From: Silene conica
Taxonomy: Eukaryota > Streptophyta > Magnoliopsida > Caryophyllales > Caryophyllaceae
Length of the DNA: 64,000 nt
NCBI GenBank assembly: GCA_029255685.2
Contig: CM055319.2
Span: 34,931,068-34,995,067 of the forward strand
Direction of reading: 5' to 3'
The position numbers and the translations under genes are program-made. Under the pieces are notes generated by a model. The model worked only from the letters and a program-made list of their open reading frames with translations. It made no database searches and was not told the origin of the DNA. Every line of letters starts with the position of its first letter. The first letter of the stretch is position 1. Shown here in pieces: positions 43,501 to 54,256 of this stretch.

Positions 43501-44362
43501 ATCTCCCACTTGTCCGTACAAGGGTATGTTCAATGACGTTATCACACTACATGTGGAGGACATAATCTCCAACAAACTCCCACTTGTCCGTACAAGTGTA
43601 GGTGCGATAACCGAATCTCATATCCTTTTAAAATTTCTCCCACTCAATGTAAGACAATTTGCAAATCCGCATTCGCAAAGGTCGTATCTCACAAGCGATC
43701 TGTATCAAGAGTGGTTTCCCCGACTAGAGAGTAACTTAACTGATAAAACGAATCTGTATTCGAGCATGGCCATGCATTTCAGTTACTACTCCTCGAGTGG
43801 CCCTGAGAAATGATAAAATCCTGATAAGGGTTTGGATATTTCCCTCAACTCGAATCCTGCCGATATCGCCCAGCATGAAATAACCCAGAAAAAATCCTCT
43901 TGGCCCCTGTTACGGTGACCGTGGGAAAGAAACCAAAGTTACCCAAAATCTGTCTTAATCTCAAGAAACAGTTGAAAGTCAAAAGACTCGACTCTAAGGA
44001 ACACTATGGAGGTCCTATCCACGACCTGGCACCCAATGTTATAAAACATTTAGGACTCCATAACGATGTCACGGGGTGTCCTACGAGATATCCGTATAAC
44101 TCGCCTTTGTGATTGGTCAGTCATCCACGTGACTTATGGCTCGTTGAACCCACCATCAACCAACGTCACAAAATGATTACCTGAGTTATCAGCTCAAGTG
44201 GGTAATCAAGGACCAAAACGATGTAATGTTAATCAGTTCACTTTGTGGTGTTCAAAATTGGCGTACAATTCCACATGAGAAACAAAACATTTTATATCAT
44301 AACAATAAGGTTGAATAGAGTACACGAGAAAATGAATTATTACATGAATTCATAAAAGAGTA
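43501..44362 (-). other. 3' noncoding region of copia A-2
   Basis: 0.86 kb with the duplicated hairpin/polypurine block next to the LTR (43501-43605 region). No gene. Confidence 0.8.
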
Positions 44363-47300
44363 CTACAACTTAGGAACACATCCAATTCCCATGGAATGAA
44401 TGTGCCCTTCATGCTTATCACGTGGTAATGCTTTTGTGAGAGGATCGGCTATGTTGTCATCCGTAGCGATCTTTTCAATAAAAATCTCCTTTTGCTCCAC
44501 GTAATCTCTGATTAGATGAGCTTTCCGTTGTACATGCCTAGCCTTGCTGCTAGACTTATGCTCCTTAGCTTGGAAGATGGCACCGCTATTGTCACAATAG
44601 ACGGTGATTGGGTCATTCGAACTAGGCACTACTGATAGTCCTTGTAAGAATTGACGCATCCATATTGCTTCCTTAGCTGCTTCCGAGGCGGCATAGTACT
44701 CGGACTCAGTCGTAGAATCTGCTGTAACACTCTATTTAGAACTTTTCCAGCTGACAGCAGCGCCATTAAGAGTAAAAACGAATCCAGACTGAGATTTCGA
44801 GTCATCTCGATCCGTTTGGAAGCTAGCATCTGCGTAACCCGTGGCGCAGAGCGTCGAGTCGCCTCCAAAAGTCAATCCCCAATCTTTAGTCCTCCGTAGG
44901 TACTTAAGAATGTTTTTCACGGCCATCCAGTGTTGTTCACCTGGATGAGCTTGGAATCGACTTGTCATACTCAATGCATATGCAACGTCAGGACGTGTGC
45001 ATATCATGGCATACATGATCGATCCTATTGCCGAAGCATAAGGAATCCGACTCATGCGCTCTTTCTCTTCCAGTGACTTAGCTTCTTGAGTCTTGCTCAA
45101 GTGAAGCCCAGGAGTCATAGGAAGGAACCCCTTCTTGGAGTTCGTCATGCTGAATCTCTCCAGAATCTTCTCTATATAAGATTCCTGACTGAAAGACAAC
45201 ATCCGTCGTGATCTATCCCTGTAGATACGGATGCCCAAAATTCTTTGTGCCTCTCCCAGATCTTTCATCTGGAAATGGTTTTTCAACCATGATTTAACCG
45301 AAGATAAGAGAGGTATGTCATTCCCAATCAAGAGTATGTCATCGACATACAGTACTAGGAATACAATCTTACTCCCACTCGACTTGATATAGAGACATGG
45401 TTCCTCGACTGATCGAATGAACCCATTCTCTTTTATCACTTGGTCGAAGCGATGATTCCAACTCCGCGATGCTTGCTTAAGTCCATAGATGGAACGCTTA
45501 AGCTTGCAAACTTTCTTAGGATGTGCTGGATCGATAAAACCCTCGGGTTGTATCATGTACAACTCTTCCTCCAAATAACCGTTTAAGAAGGCGGTTTTAA
45601 CTTCCATTTGCCATATTTCATAGTCATGAAATGCGGCGATCGCTAAGATAATCCGAATGGAACATAGCATGACTACGGGTGCAAAGATCTCATCATAGTG
45701 CAAGCCTGGCACTTGAGTGAAACCTTTAGCAACTAGTCTAGCCTTGTGGATATCTTGTTGTCCTTCCACGGCATGCTTTATCTTGTAAAGCCATTTGCAT
45801 TGAAGGGGACGTACCTTTGCAGGTAGGTCCACAAGATCCCACACGTTGTTCTCATACATGGAGTCCATCTCGGATTGCATGGCTTCTAGCCATAGCTTTG
45901 AGTCAGAACTGGTCATGGCACCTTTATAGGTTGTGGGTTCATTACCCTCTAGGAGTAAGACGTCATCTGTATCGTGTTCCTCGACCATACCAATGTATCT
46001 GTCTGGTGGAATAGAGACTCTTCCTGACCTCCTAGGTTCCTCAGGGATATCTACCGCAGCCTCGGTTGAAGGTACTGTTTCCTCCAATGGTTGCTCGGTA
46101 GTTGGTTCTTGAACCTCCGATAACTCGAAGGTTCTATTACTCGACTTGTTCTCGAGAAATTCTTTCTCTAAGAACGTCGCACTAGCCGCAACAAAAACAC
46201 GTTGTTCGGTAGGCGAGTAGAAGTAATGACCAAACGTTCCCTTTGGATAGCCTATAAAGTATGTCTTGACCGATCGCGGGCCGAGCTTATCCTCGTGTCT
46301 CCACTTGACATAAGCCTCGCAGCCCCAAACCCGAATAAAGGACAAGTTAGGGACCGTTCCCTTCCATAACTCGAATGGAGTCTTGTCAACAGCTTTAGAC
46401 GGACTTCGGTTAAGTATTAGAGCGGCCGATAAAAGAGCATAGCCCCACAATGAATCAGGCACAACGGTGTGACTCATCATGGATCGAACCATATCAAGTA
46501 AAGTTCGATTTCTCCGTTCGGACACACCATTTAATTGTGGTGTTCCAGGTGGAGTCAACTGTAGCACGATCCCACAGTCTTTTAGGTGTTGATCAAACTC
46601 GTGTGAAAGATACTCACCACCACGATCTGAACGTAGTGCTTTAATCTTTCTACCCAGCTGGTTATGTACCCGATTCTGGTATTCTTTGAACTTGTCAAAG
46701 GATTCACTTTTATGTTTCATCAAGTAGACATAGCCATATCTACTCAAATCATCCGTGAAAGTGATGAAATACCTATAGCCTTCTCGTGCGTTGATCGACA
46801 TAGGGCCACATACGTCCGTATGTATGAGTCCTAATAGGTCGGCAGCGCGCATTCCAACACCTTTGAAGGAAATACGAGTCATTTTGCCGATGAGACATGA
46901 TTCACACGTGCCATATGATTCGAAATCAAAGGGCGAAATAGCTCCATTCTGTATGAGCTGTTTTACGCGTTTCTCATTTTTGTGTCCCATACGACAATGC
47001 CATAGGTAAGTTTGATCTTTGTCACCTACCTTTAATCATTTATTATTCACATGTAATATCTCGGTAGTTTGATCTAAAATAAAAATTCCATTCATGGAAA
47101 CTGCCTTGCCATAAATCATATTGTGTAAGGAGAAAATACAGCTATTATTCTCTTTTACAAATGAAAAACCAAGTTTGTCAAGTGCAGAAACTGAAATAAT
47201 GTTTTTGGATAAACTAGGAACATAATAACAGTTATATAAAAATAACTCGAATCCACTTGGAAGCTGGATTACGTATGTTCCCTTCGAGACTGCAGCCACA

Positions 47301-48394
47301 CGTGCTCCATTCCCGACACGCAGGTCCACCTCACCCTTGATTAGGGGTTCTTGGTTTCGGAGGCCCTGCACATGATTACATAGATGAGAACCACAACCAG
47401 TATCAAGTACCCAAGTTCCGCAACTTGCGTGGTTAATCTCAATCATGTGAATAAAAGAAGAAGAAGACATACCAACAGGAGTAACACGGCCTGCTTTAAT
47501 GTCCTCGCGATACACGGGGCATGAGCGCCTCCAATGCCCAGTCTTGTGGCAATGGTGACATTCCATGCTTGTATCCTTGCTCTTTGTCTTGCCTTGTGAG
47601 TTACTCGACTCACCAGGCCCACTCTTAGCAAATCCTGGTTTCTTGAACCTGGGCCTACCTACCGCTAGGTCGCCCTGAGCTTTAGCCTTCCCTTTACCTT
47701 TTCCCTTACTGGAGATCATGAGAACATCCTGCTTCAGACTCCCACTCAACTTTAGATCCTTCTCAGTCTGTACGAGAAGGGAGTGAAGCTCATGAGGAGT
47801 CTTCTTCATGTCGTTCATGTAGTAGTTGGCCCTAAAGAGGGCGAACCCATCATGAAGCGAATGAAGCATGCGATCAACGATGATGTTCTCACTGATCTTG
47901 CAGTTTAGGGACTCCAGTTTCTCGATATTCTCAATCATGTTGAGAATATGTGGGCTAACAGCTTGGCCCTTCTGGAGTTTCGCCTCAAAGAAGCGACAGG
48001 TATGCTCATAAGAAACGATTCTCGGAGCCTTGGAGAATTCGTTAGTGAGCGTGGTGAAAATCTTGTTTGCACCATGGGTTATGAAGCGTCTTTGCAAATT
48101 GGATTCCATTGCATAGATCAGTACGTTCTTTATCGCACCCGCTTCCATGACGAAGTCGCTATGAGCGCGAACATCGTTGGCTCTAGCTCCAGTTCCTGGG
48201 TGTGGCGGAATGGGCTCAGTTAAGAACTTGAGCTTTCCGTCAGCAATGGCAGCATTCCGTAGTGCTGCCTCCCAGTCAGAGAATTTTGACCCATCATTCC
48301 TCAGTCTAGTTGACTGATTCATGGAGTCCATGAAGGCTTTTAGCCAGGATTCACGTGCTAGCTTGGCACTTGGCATTGGGTCTTCACCAGCCAT
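44363..48394 (-). pseudogene. Copia A-2 Gag-Pol polyprotein with two stops
   Basis: A 1,343-codon frame, the same length as copia A-1 and without frameshifts. Start ATG at 48394 (MAGEDPMPSAK). Domains as in A-1: Gag, CCHC knuckle, protease DTG near 47404, integrase, reverse transcriptase YVDD near 45349, RNase H. Two stops: TGA at 47036-47038, in the pre-integrase linker where A-1 has AGA, and TAG at 44732-44734 in RNase H where A-1 has CAG. A-1 stops lie elsewhere, so the lesions are independent and the family's parent was probably intact. The second stop removes the RNase H catalytic end. Confidence 0.94.
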
Positions 48395-49743
48395 TTTAGT
48401 TTTACAGCAGTTTTAATGAACGTGTTCTACACTGAAAAGAAGATAAAACAAAACCATATAAGCAACTTATTGTTGTGATTTAAGTCTATATTAAATTGAA
48501 TTTAAACTCGTAGACTCATGCATTTATATAATTGATCTCCCTCAAGAATTATATAAACGATCCCAAGACTCGATTTCCGTATATTGATAAGCCCACAGTT
48601 TGGCTAATTCCAATCGTTGGAACTCTTGGTCGATAGATTTCCGTAAATCCTATCTATTAGTCCATCTCAGTCACTGGAATATTATCGAGTGACCATGACG
48701 TTGAGATAAAATAAATCATCTGTTCCCACTTACCCGACGTAGAAGGGGTCATATTATGCCTACCGACGAAGAAGGGATTCATGGGAGGCTGATTTATAAA
48801 GACTAATCTCAATTTTTGGTTATACGAGGAAGACCCCATCAACTCTTATTTATCCATATTTAAGTGAACTAAAAACTAGCATTTGCGTGAATGAATTAAA
48901 TAAAGTGATGGCTTTTAAATTGACATGTGACATCTGTATTGTCACAGAAAACTAACGCGTAACCTCTACATGAGTCAGTTTTCAGGCATGATATAGGTGG
49001 TTTGGTTTTAGGCGGAATATGATGCAAGCTATTATCGATGAAAGCATAAAATGAAAGCAATAAACGTAAATAAAAGTCCTAGTGTGGCCTATCCTACCAA
49101 AATAAACATAAAACAACTTGGAATCCACTGTTGGACCCTAGAAGCTTGTCTTGATGTTCCATCTTGGTCCTTGCAGCGGGAGTGAGCATCCGGCCTCCGT
49201 CTTGTCTTTGGTCTTCACAAAATTACTAATTTAAATTACAAAAGTAGTCCTAGATACATTCTAATTTAAATACAAAAGTAATTACATGGCAAAAACCCAA
49301 AAAGGAGATTCAAGATCTCAAAATGACAAGCAAGATCGTGTCCCTTCATTACGGTGACACAATCTTCTAAGGCCACACTAAGTTACAACCGTTTGCAAAA
49401 ATTAAATACGTTATTGAAAGCATTCAAGGCATTCACAAGACGATAAATAAAATGCATCAACTAAAAACAATTTATACATGACATAATACTGTTATTATGA
49501 TTAATAAATTTATACCAAACCACCTTTTAAGATTAAAATTAAGTGACTATACCGTTTTAATCACCAATTTTAACAAACATATAATCCATTATTTTAAACT
49601 GTTTTAAAACAATATGTATCAAGCGAGGGTGAACCGTTTCACTAAATAATACACTATTTCCGTATATAGTATATTATTTTAAGCCATGTGAAAATAAAAC
49701 ATGTTATTTTCGTAAAAAAAAAAACGATTCTCGTTACAGGGGT

Positions 49744-49776
49744 GGTCTACCGACCGGAAAAACAGGTCGACCGACC
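49744..49776. repeat. 33-bp module, copia A-2 leader copy 3
   Basis: GGTCTACCGACC, spacer GGAAAAACA, GGTCGACCGACC. It is collapsed to one box in copia A-1 (14560). Confidence 0.8.
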
Positions 49777-49829
49777 ACCTGACGAAAAAAAAAGGATTTT
49801 TTTTTTTTTTTTTTTTTTTAAAGCAGAAT

Positions 49830-49862
49830 GGTCGACCGACCCGAAAAACAGGTCGACCGACC
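49830..49862. repeat. 33-bp module, copia A-2 leader copy 2
   Basis: Two GGTCGACCGACC boxes, spacer CGAAAAACA. Confidence 0.85.
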
Positions 49863-49951
49863 ACAAAACACGAAACCGAGTTTCTGAACACGATTTCTCA
49901 CAAAGGAAACTGTTTTGAAAAAAAAAAAAAACAGAAAACTCACACAGGGGC

Positions 49952-49984
49952 GGTCGACCGACCGCTATAACTGGTCGACCGACC
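49952..49984. repeat. 33-bp module, copia A-2 leader copy 1
   Basis: Two GGTCGACCGACC boxes, spacer GCTATAACT, about 80 bases from the primer site. Lost from A-1 by its leader deletion. Confidence 0.85.
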
Positions 49985-50061
49985 GACACGGCGGCAGAAA
50001 CGAGATTTTTCAAAAACTTTTAAATAAACTTATGAAAAACACAAAAGTAAAATTTTCATAA

Positions 50062-50077
50062 CCTGGCTCTGATACCA
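50062..50077 (-). other. Primer binding site of copia A-2 (initiator tRNA-Met)
   Basis: Minus strand TGGTATCAGAGCCAGG, two bases inside the LTR. Confidence 0.93.
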
Positions 50078-50079
50078 CT

Positions 50080-51081
50080 TGTGGGGAATAAAGCATGTAT
50101 TCACCCTAAACTTGCAGGATTATAATGAAAAATACAGTTTGTGTTTATAGTCATAAGATTAAAAAGGATAAGAAAAAGAATTCAACCTTTGGTCCTTTGT
50201 GCTTATGGCCTAAGAACAGGAATTAATGCAAATTCCCTCCTATAACTTGCACCCAAGACTTAGTTTGAGACGTGGCCGCGTGTGCTAGAAAATACTCTCC
50301 AATTGCCTTGCAATATAGGGAGAGCTTTTGTGAGGTTTTAGATGTGAGATCTGAGTTTTGGGAAAAAGATGTTCTCAAAACCCTAATTCTTGAGATTGTG
50401 ATTCAACCAGTGCAACAAGAGTCTTTGATATAAGGAGAAGGACTCTCCTTATATACTACACTTGGCCGGCCGAAATTGGTGTCGGGTAGGAGTGGGCTTT
50501 CCACTCTTACCTTATTCCAATGCGTGATTCGACCCAATTAGCTTTAAGTTGTTCGCGGGTTTTATTTATAAATCGTAACATGTTATCAGATATTAATACA
50601 GTCGATATATTAATAATGGTCTGACAAAATACGATATTGTATAATTATCCAAATTAATATAACTGTTTATATTAATACGCGAATACAATATTTAATTAAA
50701 TATAACCGTTTATATTTAATTTACGAATTAATCATGTAATCCGTATTAGCTAAAATTATTTAATCCGTATTAAATAATAATCTCAACATCTTATTGACTA
50801 ATTTAATAGTCAATACCTCTGACTAACCGTTTAGTCATATCCGGCAAAATGTGACTGTATTTTCATACCTTCACATCTCTCAAACGTGTCCTATAGGTGT
50901 GACGTATAGGGACCAGTTGACCACCGCCATCCGTATGACAATAACGTCAAACTTATCTAGCAAGCCAACCGTTATTGATAAACGTGGATCAACTGGTAAT
51001 AATACAGAAGTATGCCCTTGTGATCCTTAAAGAGATTTAATAAGTCATTGTACTTAATTGTCAAGGACACCTGCCCCAACA
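50080..51081 (-). repeat. 5' LTR of copia A-2
   Basis: 1,002 bp, differing from the 3' LTR at three positions noticed by eye. Confidence 0.95.
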
Positions 51082-51086
51082 GATTG

Positions 51087-52400
51087 AGGGTTGAAGGGTG
51101 GTTTTTGGAAACCTTGCTTATGTGGGGGGATATATGTGGAATTTTGCTGAGGTTGCATATGTTGTGGGTTAAGAACATTCTGGCTTGTCCACCTCAGGTT
51201 GGGATGGATATTATTATTATTTGGGTCATAGAAATTGTTCCCACGATAGTGTTGAAAAGCGGCACATGTCTCATTGGATGAAGTACAGAATTTTGACACG
51301 TGCCCTTCTCCACCGCACCTCTCACAAGCAAAGGGTCCGTCCTGAACGGCGTTCACCTGGTAAATTCCTCCCTTGCTCCCACTTCCTAGATCCAACTTCC
51401 GTCCAGCCTCTAGTTTCTCTAACTTGGCTGTCAAGGCCTCAATTGCTGATAGGTTATACTCAGATTTCCTTTGATTGCCTCGGGAAGTTCCATGTTCAGC
51501 ACGGTGTACAGCAACATCCTCTATCAATTTGAGACCCTTAGTCTCTCCGGAGTTATCTTGGAATCTCCCATTAGCTGCAGCATCTAGATAGGCCCTGTTG
51601 TCATCGTAAAGGCCATTGTAGAACTGGTTACAAAGAAACCATTGTTCGAATCCGTGGTGTGGTATGGATCGAACAAGTCTCTTGAACCTGTCCCATGCCT
51701 CACTAAAGTCCTCATTGGGGCCCTGCTTAAAATTTGTAATATGCGCCCTTAAAGCATTAGTCTTGGATGCAGAATAATATTTCCTGTAGAATGCTAAGGC
51801 TAGGGTATTCCAATCTGTGACCCCCGCAGCAGTGCGGTCCAAATCTCTGTACCATTCCCTCGCAGCGTCCCTAAGAGAGAAGATAAACATGGTCTGCTTA
51901 ATCTGATCCTGCGTCACTCCTTCTGGGGGTGCAATAGAGCATATGTAATCTGTGAAGATTTCGATATGCTTTGCAGCATCCTCATTGGCCGAGCCTCCAA
52001 ATTGGTTTCTTTCAACAATAGTAATGTAGGCAGGCTTGGCCTCGAATGGCTTCCCAGTACCTGCAGGTAAAGTGAACCCTTTGTATAGGTCCTTTGCCTG
52101 AGGCATGGAGTGACTGGCGATAGTAGCTTCCTCTGTCATGTTTTCTTCTTCTTTTAGAAAAACTGGAAAGTAGGTAAAAGGTGGTGTTCTTGGTGAAAGT
52201 GGATTGTTGGGTGAACTTGGTTGTGAAGGTGGCGTTTTTGGTGAAGATGGTGATGATGGTTGTTCAAATAAGTCTTCTTGAAATAAGGAAGATGGTGATC
52301 CCCCTTCCTGATTCGCTAGAAGTTGCTTTCTCCTTTCTCTAAGAGTCATCTCAAGCTCGTGGTCAAGTGGTAGGAGTTCTCCTTGAACTGACCTGCGCAT
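51087..52400 (-). pseudogene. G1 unit 3 Gag, N-terminal part
   Basis: The first 438 codons of Gag, open from the ATG at 52400 through Gag core and CCHC knuckle to the copia A-2 insertion in the proline-rich linker. Joined with 41965-42498 it matches unit 2 with few differences (for example AHITNF for AQITNF). It is inactive only because of the insertion. Confidence 0.92.
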
Positions 52401-52431
52401 AAGATGGAAACTACAAGAAAATGGTGAGAAG

Positions 52432-52458
52432 GTTTAAGGAACAAAAAGTTCCTTAAAC
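52432..52458 (-). other. Leader hairpin, G1 unit 3
   Basis: GTTTAAGGAAC, loop of five, GTTCCTTAAAC. Confidence 0.75.
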
Positions 52459-52499
52459 AAAGAGAAACAAAAACAAAAACAATAACCACCGGCGTCACC

Positions 52500-52517
52500 T
52501 CCCCGGCAGCGGCGCCA
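52500..52517 (-). other. Primer binding site, G1 unit 3
   Basis: Minus strand TGGCGCCGCTGCCGGGGA; one mismatch to tRNA-Asp. It belongs to the true 5' end of the array. Confidence 0.85.
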
Positions 52518-52522
52518 AAATT

Positions 52523-54086
52523 TGATGCCCGTCGTTGAGGGTACCAAAGATAAAAATTTATAATTCCTAACTTTAACAATAGATAGTGAAAGTAAGGGTC
52601 GAACCACAAGGAGTTGGGGAATGTTTATTGGTTGATGTTAATGTTTAAAGTAACAATTTTGGGGGTTTGAATGGTTGTTTACTAGGTCTAAGGAAAAGAT
52701 AAAAATAAAACAAGAAAATAAAGATGAGATTAAAACTAAATTAAAAGAGATGCTAGGATGTTTGGGTAATAAATAGCTAAGGTAATATAAATCCTAAGGT
52801 CAACATGTATTGCAGTCGCGTAAGGGGTGTAGCATATCCTTTCGGTCTATGGTACCTAATAGCTCCTTTCGGCCTATGCTATTAGTTCCTAGGTCTCACA
52901 ATTATTGGGTGTCAACAATAGGGGTGATTCCTAAATCCTAGGTCACATACCTTTCAGTCTTAAGTAACCTAGCCGTCTTAAGGTGTAAATCAATGCCCTT
53001 CCCGTATCTCTCAATCTTGGGTAGGTCATTACTAACGTCCTACAGGTCTCCTTTTAGTCTCATTGTGGGATATTATAGTCAACAAGGAAAGACGAAACAA
53101 GATTCATGCGCGAGTGGGTCGACCGACCAGCTATTCCAGTCGGCCGACCACCGCCTTGGTCGACCGGCCCATTATTGAGTCGGCTGACCACGACTTTGCT
53201 ACAAGTCGGTCTCGGAATTTCTACTACCTACGCATATTCATCCCCTACATCCTAACATATGAAATTTAGCTACTCATGGTGACTAAAACAATTATGAAAA
53301 CGGGAATAAACATGGAAAACATGATGAACGAAAATCTAAACATGCAATAATTAACAAAGCTTGAGATTCTGATTTAAACGAATGCAACAGTAATAAGAAC
53401 AATAATAAAGCTAGATTAAAAGAGTAATTACCAGAATCGGGATTAAGGCAGAAAGGAACAAACTTTATTGAATGCTTGGGAATTATTGAAAGATTACAAA
53501 ACTAAAGACGAAACTTTGAATTAAGAACTAGAACTGGATGTAAAACTCTATGGAAAACTCAATGTAAAACTTGAATGCCAAATCCTAATTACAAGATTAG
53601 CTTATATAGGGCAGAAAATTAGAGTTTCCTAAAGACTCCTACTTCTAATTACTTTCCGAAAAAACGTTCCTGGGCTTCGCTGAGGTCGGTCGACCACTTT
53701 GGTGGGTCGGTCGACCTCTTTTACGGGCTTAAGCAAATTCTGGGCTTTTCTCAAGATTTTTGGACTTCATAAAAATCAGGCCTGGTCGGCCGACCCATAT
53801 AGTAGGTCGGTCGACCGTATCCGCAAAGAAAATCTCCGGTTTTCTTCTTGATTTGACTCTTGGTACTTAAATAAAGACTCCAGTTGACTTTCCTTCGTTC
53901 CTTAATTATGCAAAAGATTCGAGGACATGAATTTGGTGCTAAATCGTCCCTTCCACATTAATCTGCAAAAGTGTATAAAAATACGAAAGTACACGATTGT
54001 TGGGAAATAAGGGCTAAAACATAGTAAATGAGCGACCAAATGCGTGTAAAAATAGATGAAAAACATCATAAAATAGACACGCATCA
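52523..54086 (-). repeat. G1 array LTR 4 (outer, 5' LTR), mosaic
   Basis: 1,564 bp. From about 52760 to 54086 it is nearly identical to LTRs 1-3. The first roughly 240 bp (the U5 end) differ by dozens of substitutions and indels and resemble G1-0 in places (AAATAAAACAAGAAA). Modules at 53117, 53158, 53684 and 53784. Confidence 0.9.
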
Positions 54087-54091
54087 CTTGC
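54087..54091. repeat. Target-site duplication of the G1 array, right copy
   Basis: CTTGC, as at 24181-24185. Confidence 0.92.
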
Positions 54092-54256
54092 TACCTTTGT
54101 AGGTCCTTGTATTATATCTTGGGGATCCAAGAAACAAAATTATGTCGCCCTCTCAACTGCTGAAGCAGAATATATTGCAGCCGCACTGGTATGTTCTCAA
54201 CTTTTATGGTTAAAGCAACAGTTACATGATTATGGTGTTGATGTTGGATGTGTGCC
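54092..54256 (+). pseudogene. Copia B RNase H, continued
   Basis: Continues the frame left at 24185: FVGPCIISWGSKKQNYV and ALSTAEAEYIAAA (with the conserved E of RNase H), then LLWLKQQLHDYGVD. G3 is inserted at 54256/54257; GTGCC (54252-54256) would be its target duplication. The final RNase H motif, 3' region and 3' LTR of copia B lie beyond the window. Confidence 0.88.

Larger units (their letters stand above)
48395..50061 (-). other. 5' leader of copia A-2
   Basis: 1.67 kb between primer site and gag, with three 33-bp modules near the primer site, an A-run (49919-49931) and a T-run (49799-49819). No gene. A-1 lacks the first 170 bases of this leader. Confidence 0.8.
42499..51081 (-). mobile_element. 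Ty1/copia element A-2, full length
   Basis: 8,583 bp with two complete 1,002-bp LTRs. The left flank GGTTG (42494-42498) and right flank GATTG (51082-51086) are the target duplication with one change. By eye the LTRs differ at only three positions (42898/50479, 43217/50798, 43491/51072), so this is a young insertion, later than the G1 array it sits in. Primer site and polypurine tract are intact; the polyprotein has two stops. Confidence 0.95.
24186..54086 (-). mobile_element. Tandem G1 gypsy array: four LTRs, three internal units, one insertion
   Basis: LTRs at 24186-25754, 30766-32332, 37357-38923 and 52523-54086 alternate with internal units at 25755-30765, 32333-37356 and 38924-52522; the last is interrupted by copia A-2. 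The units are near-identical and about 5.0 kb each without the insertion. Only the outermost LTRs have a target duplication (CTTGC). Each unit carries the primer site, leader hairpin, gag, TAG, protease and a 2 kb 3' noncoding region, with no reverse transcriptase, RNase H or integrase. Unequal recombination between LTRs or internal regions of one inserted element is the simplest origin. The family resembles non-autonomous Gag-only plant elements (TR-GAG), here with protease retained. Confidence 0.92.
7814..54256 (+). mobile_element. Ty1/copia element B (SIRE/Maximus-like), multiply interrupted
   Basis: Own segments: 7814-11719, 13325-13863, 21825-24185 and 54092-54256. They are separated by a LINE, copia A-1 and the G1 tandem array; G3 ends the visible part at 54256. 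In order they read LTR, Met primer site, gag, protease, integrase, reverse transcriptase and the start of RNase H. The long Gag with two zinc knuckles and coiled coils, and the style of the protease (LDSGCSRHMTG), fit the SIRE/Maximus lineage. The insertion lies in G2 gag; ACGGT (7809-7813) would be its target duplication. Confidence 0.88.

Noticed and set aside
24186..54086. Three independent nested G1 insertions
   Set aside because: Inner LTRs lack their own target duplications and abut internal regions directly, so a tandem array fits better.
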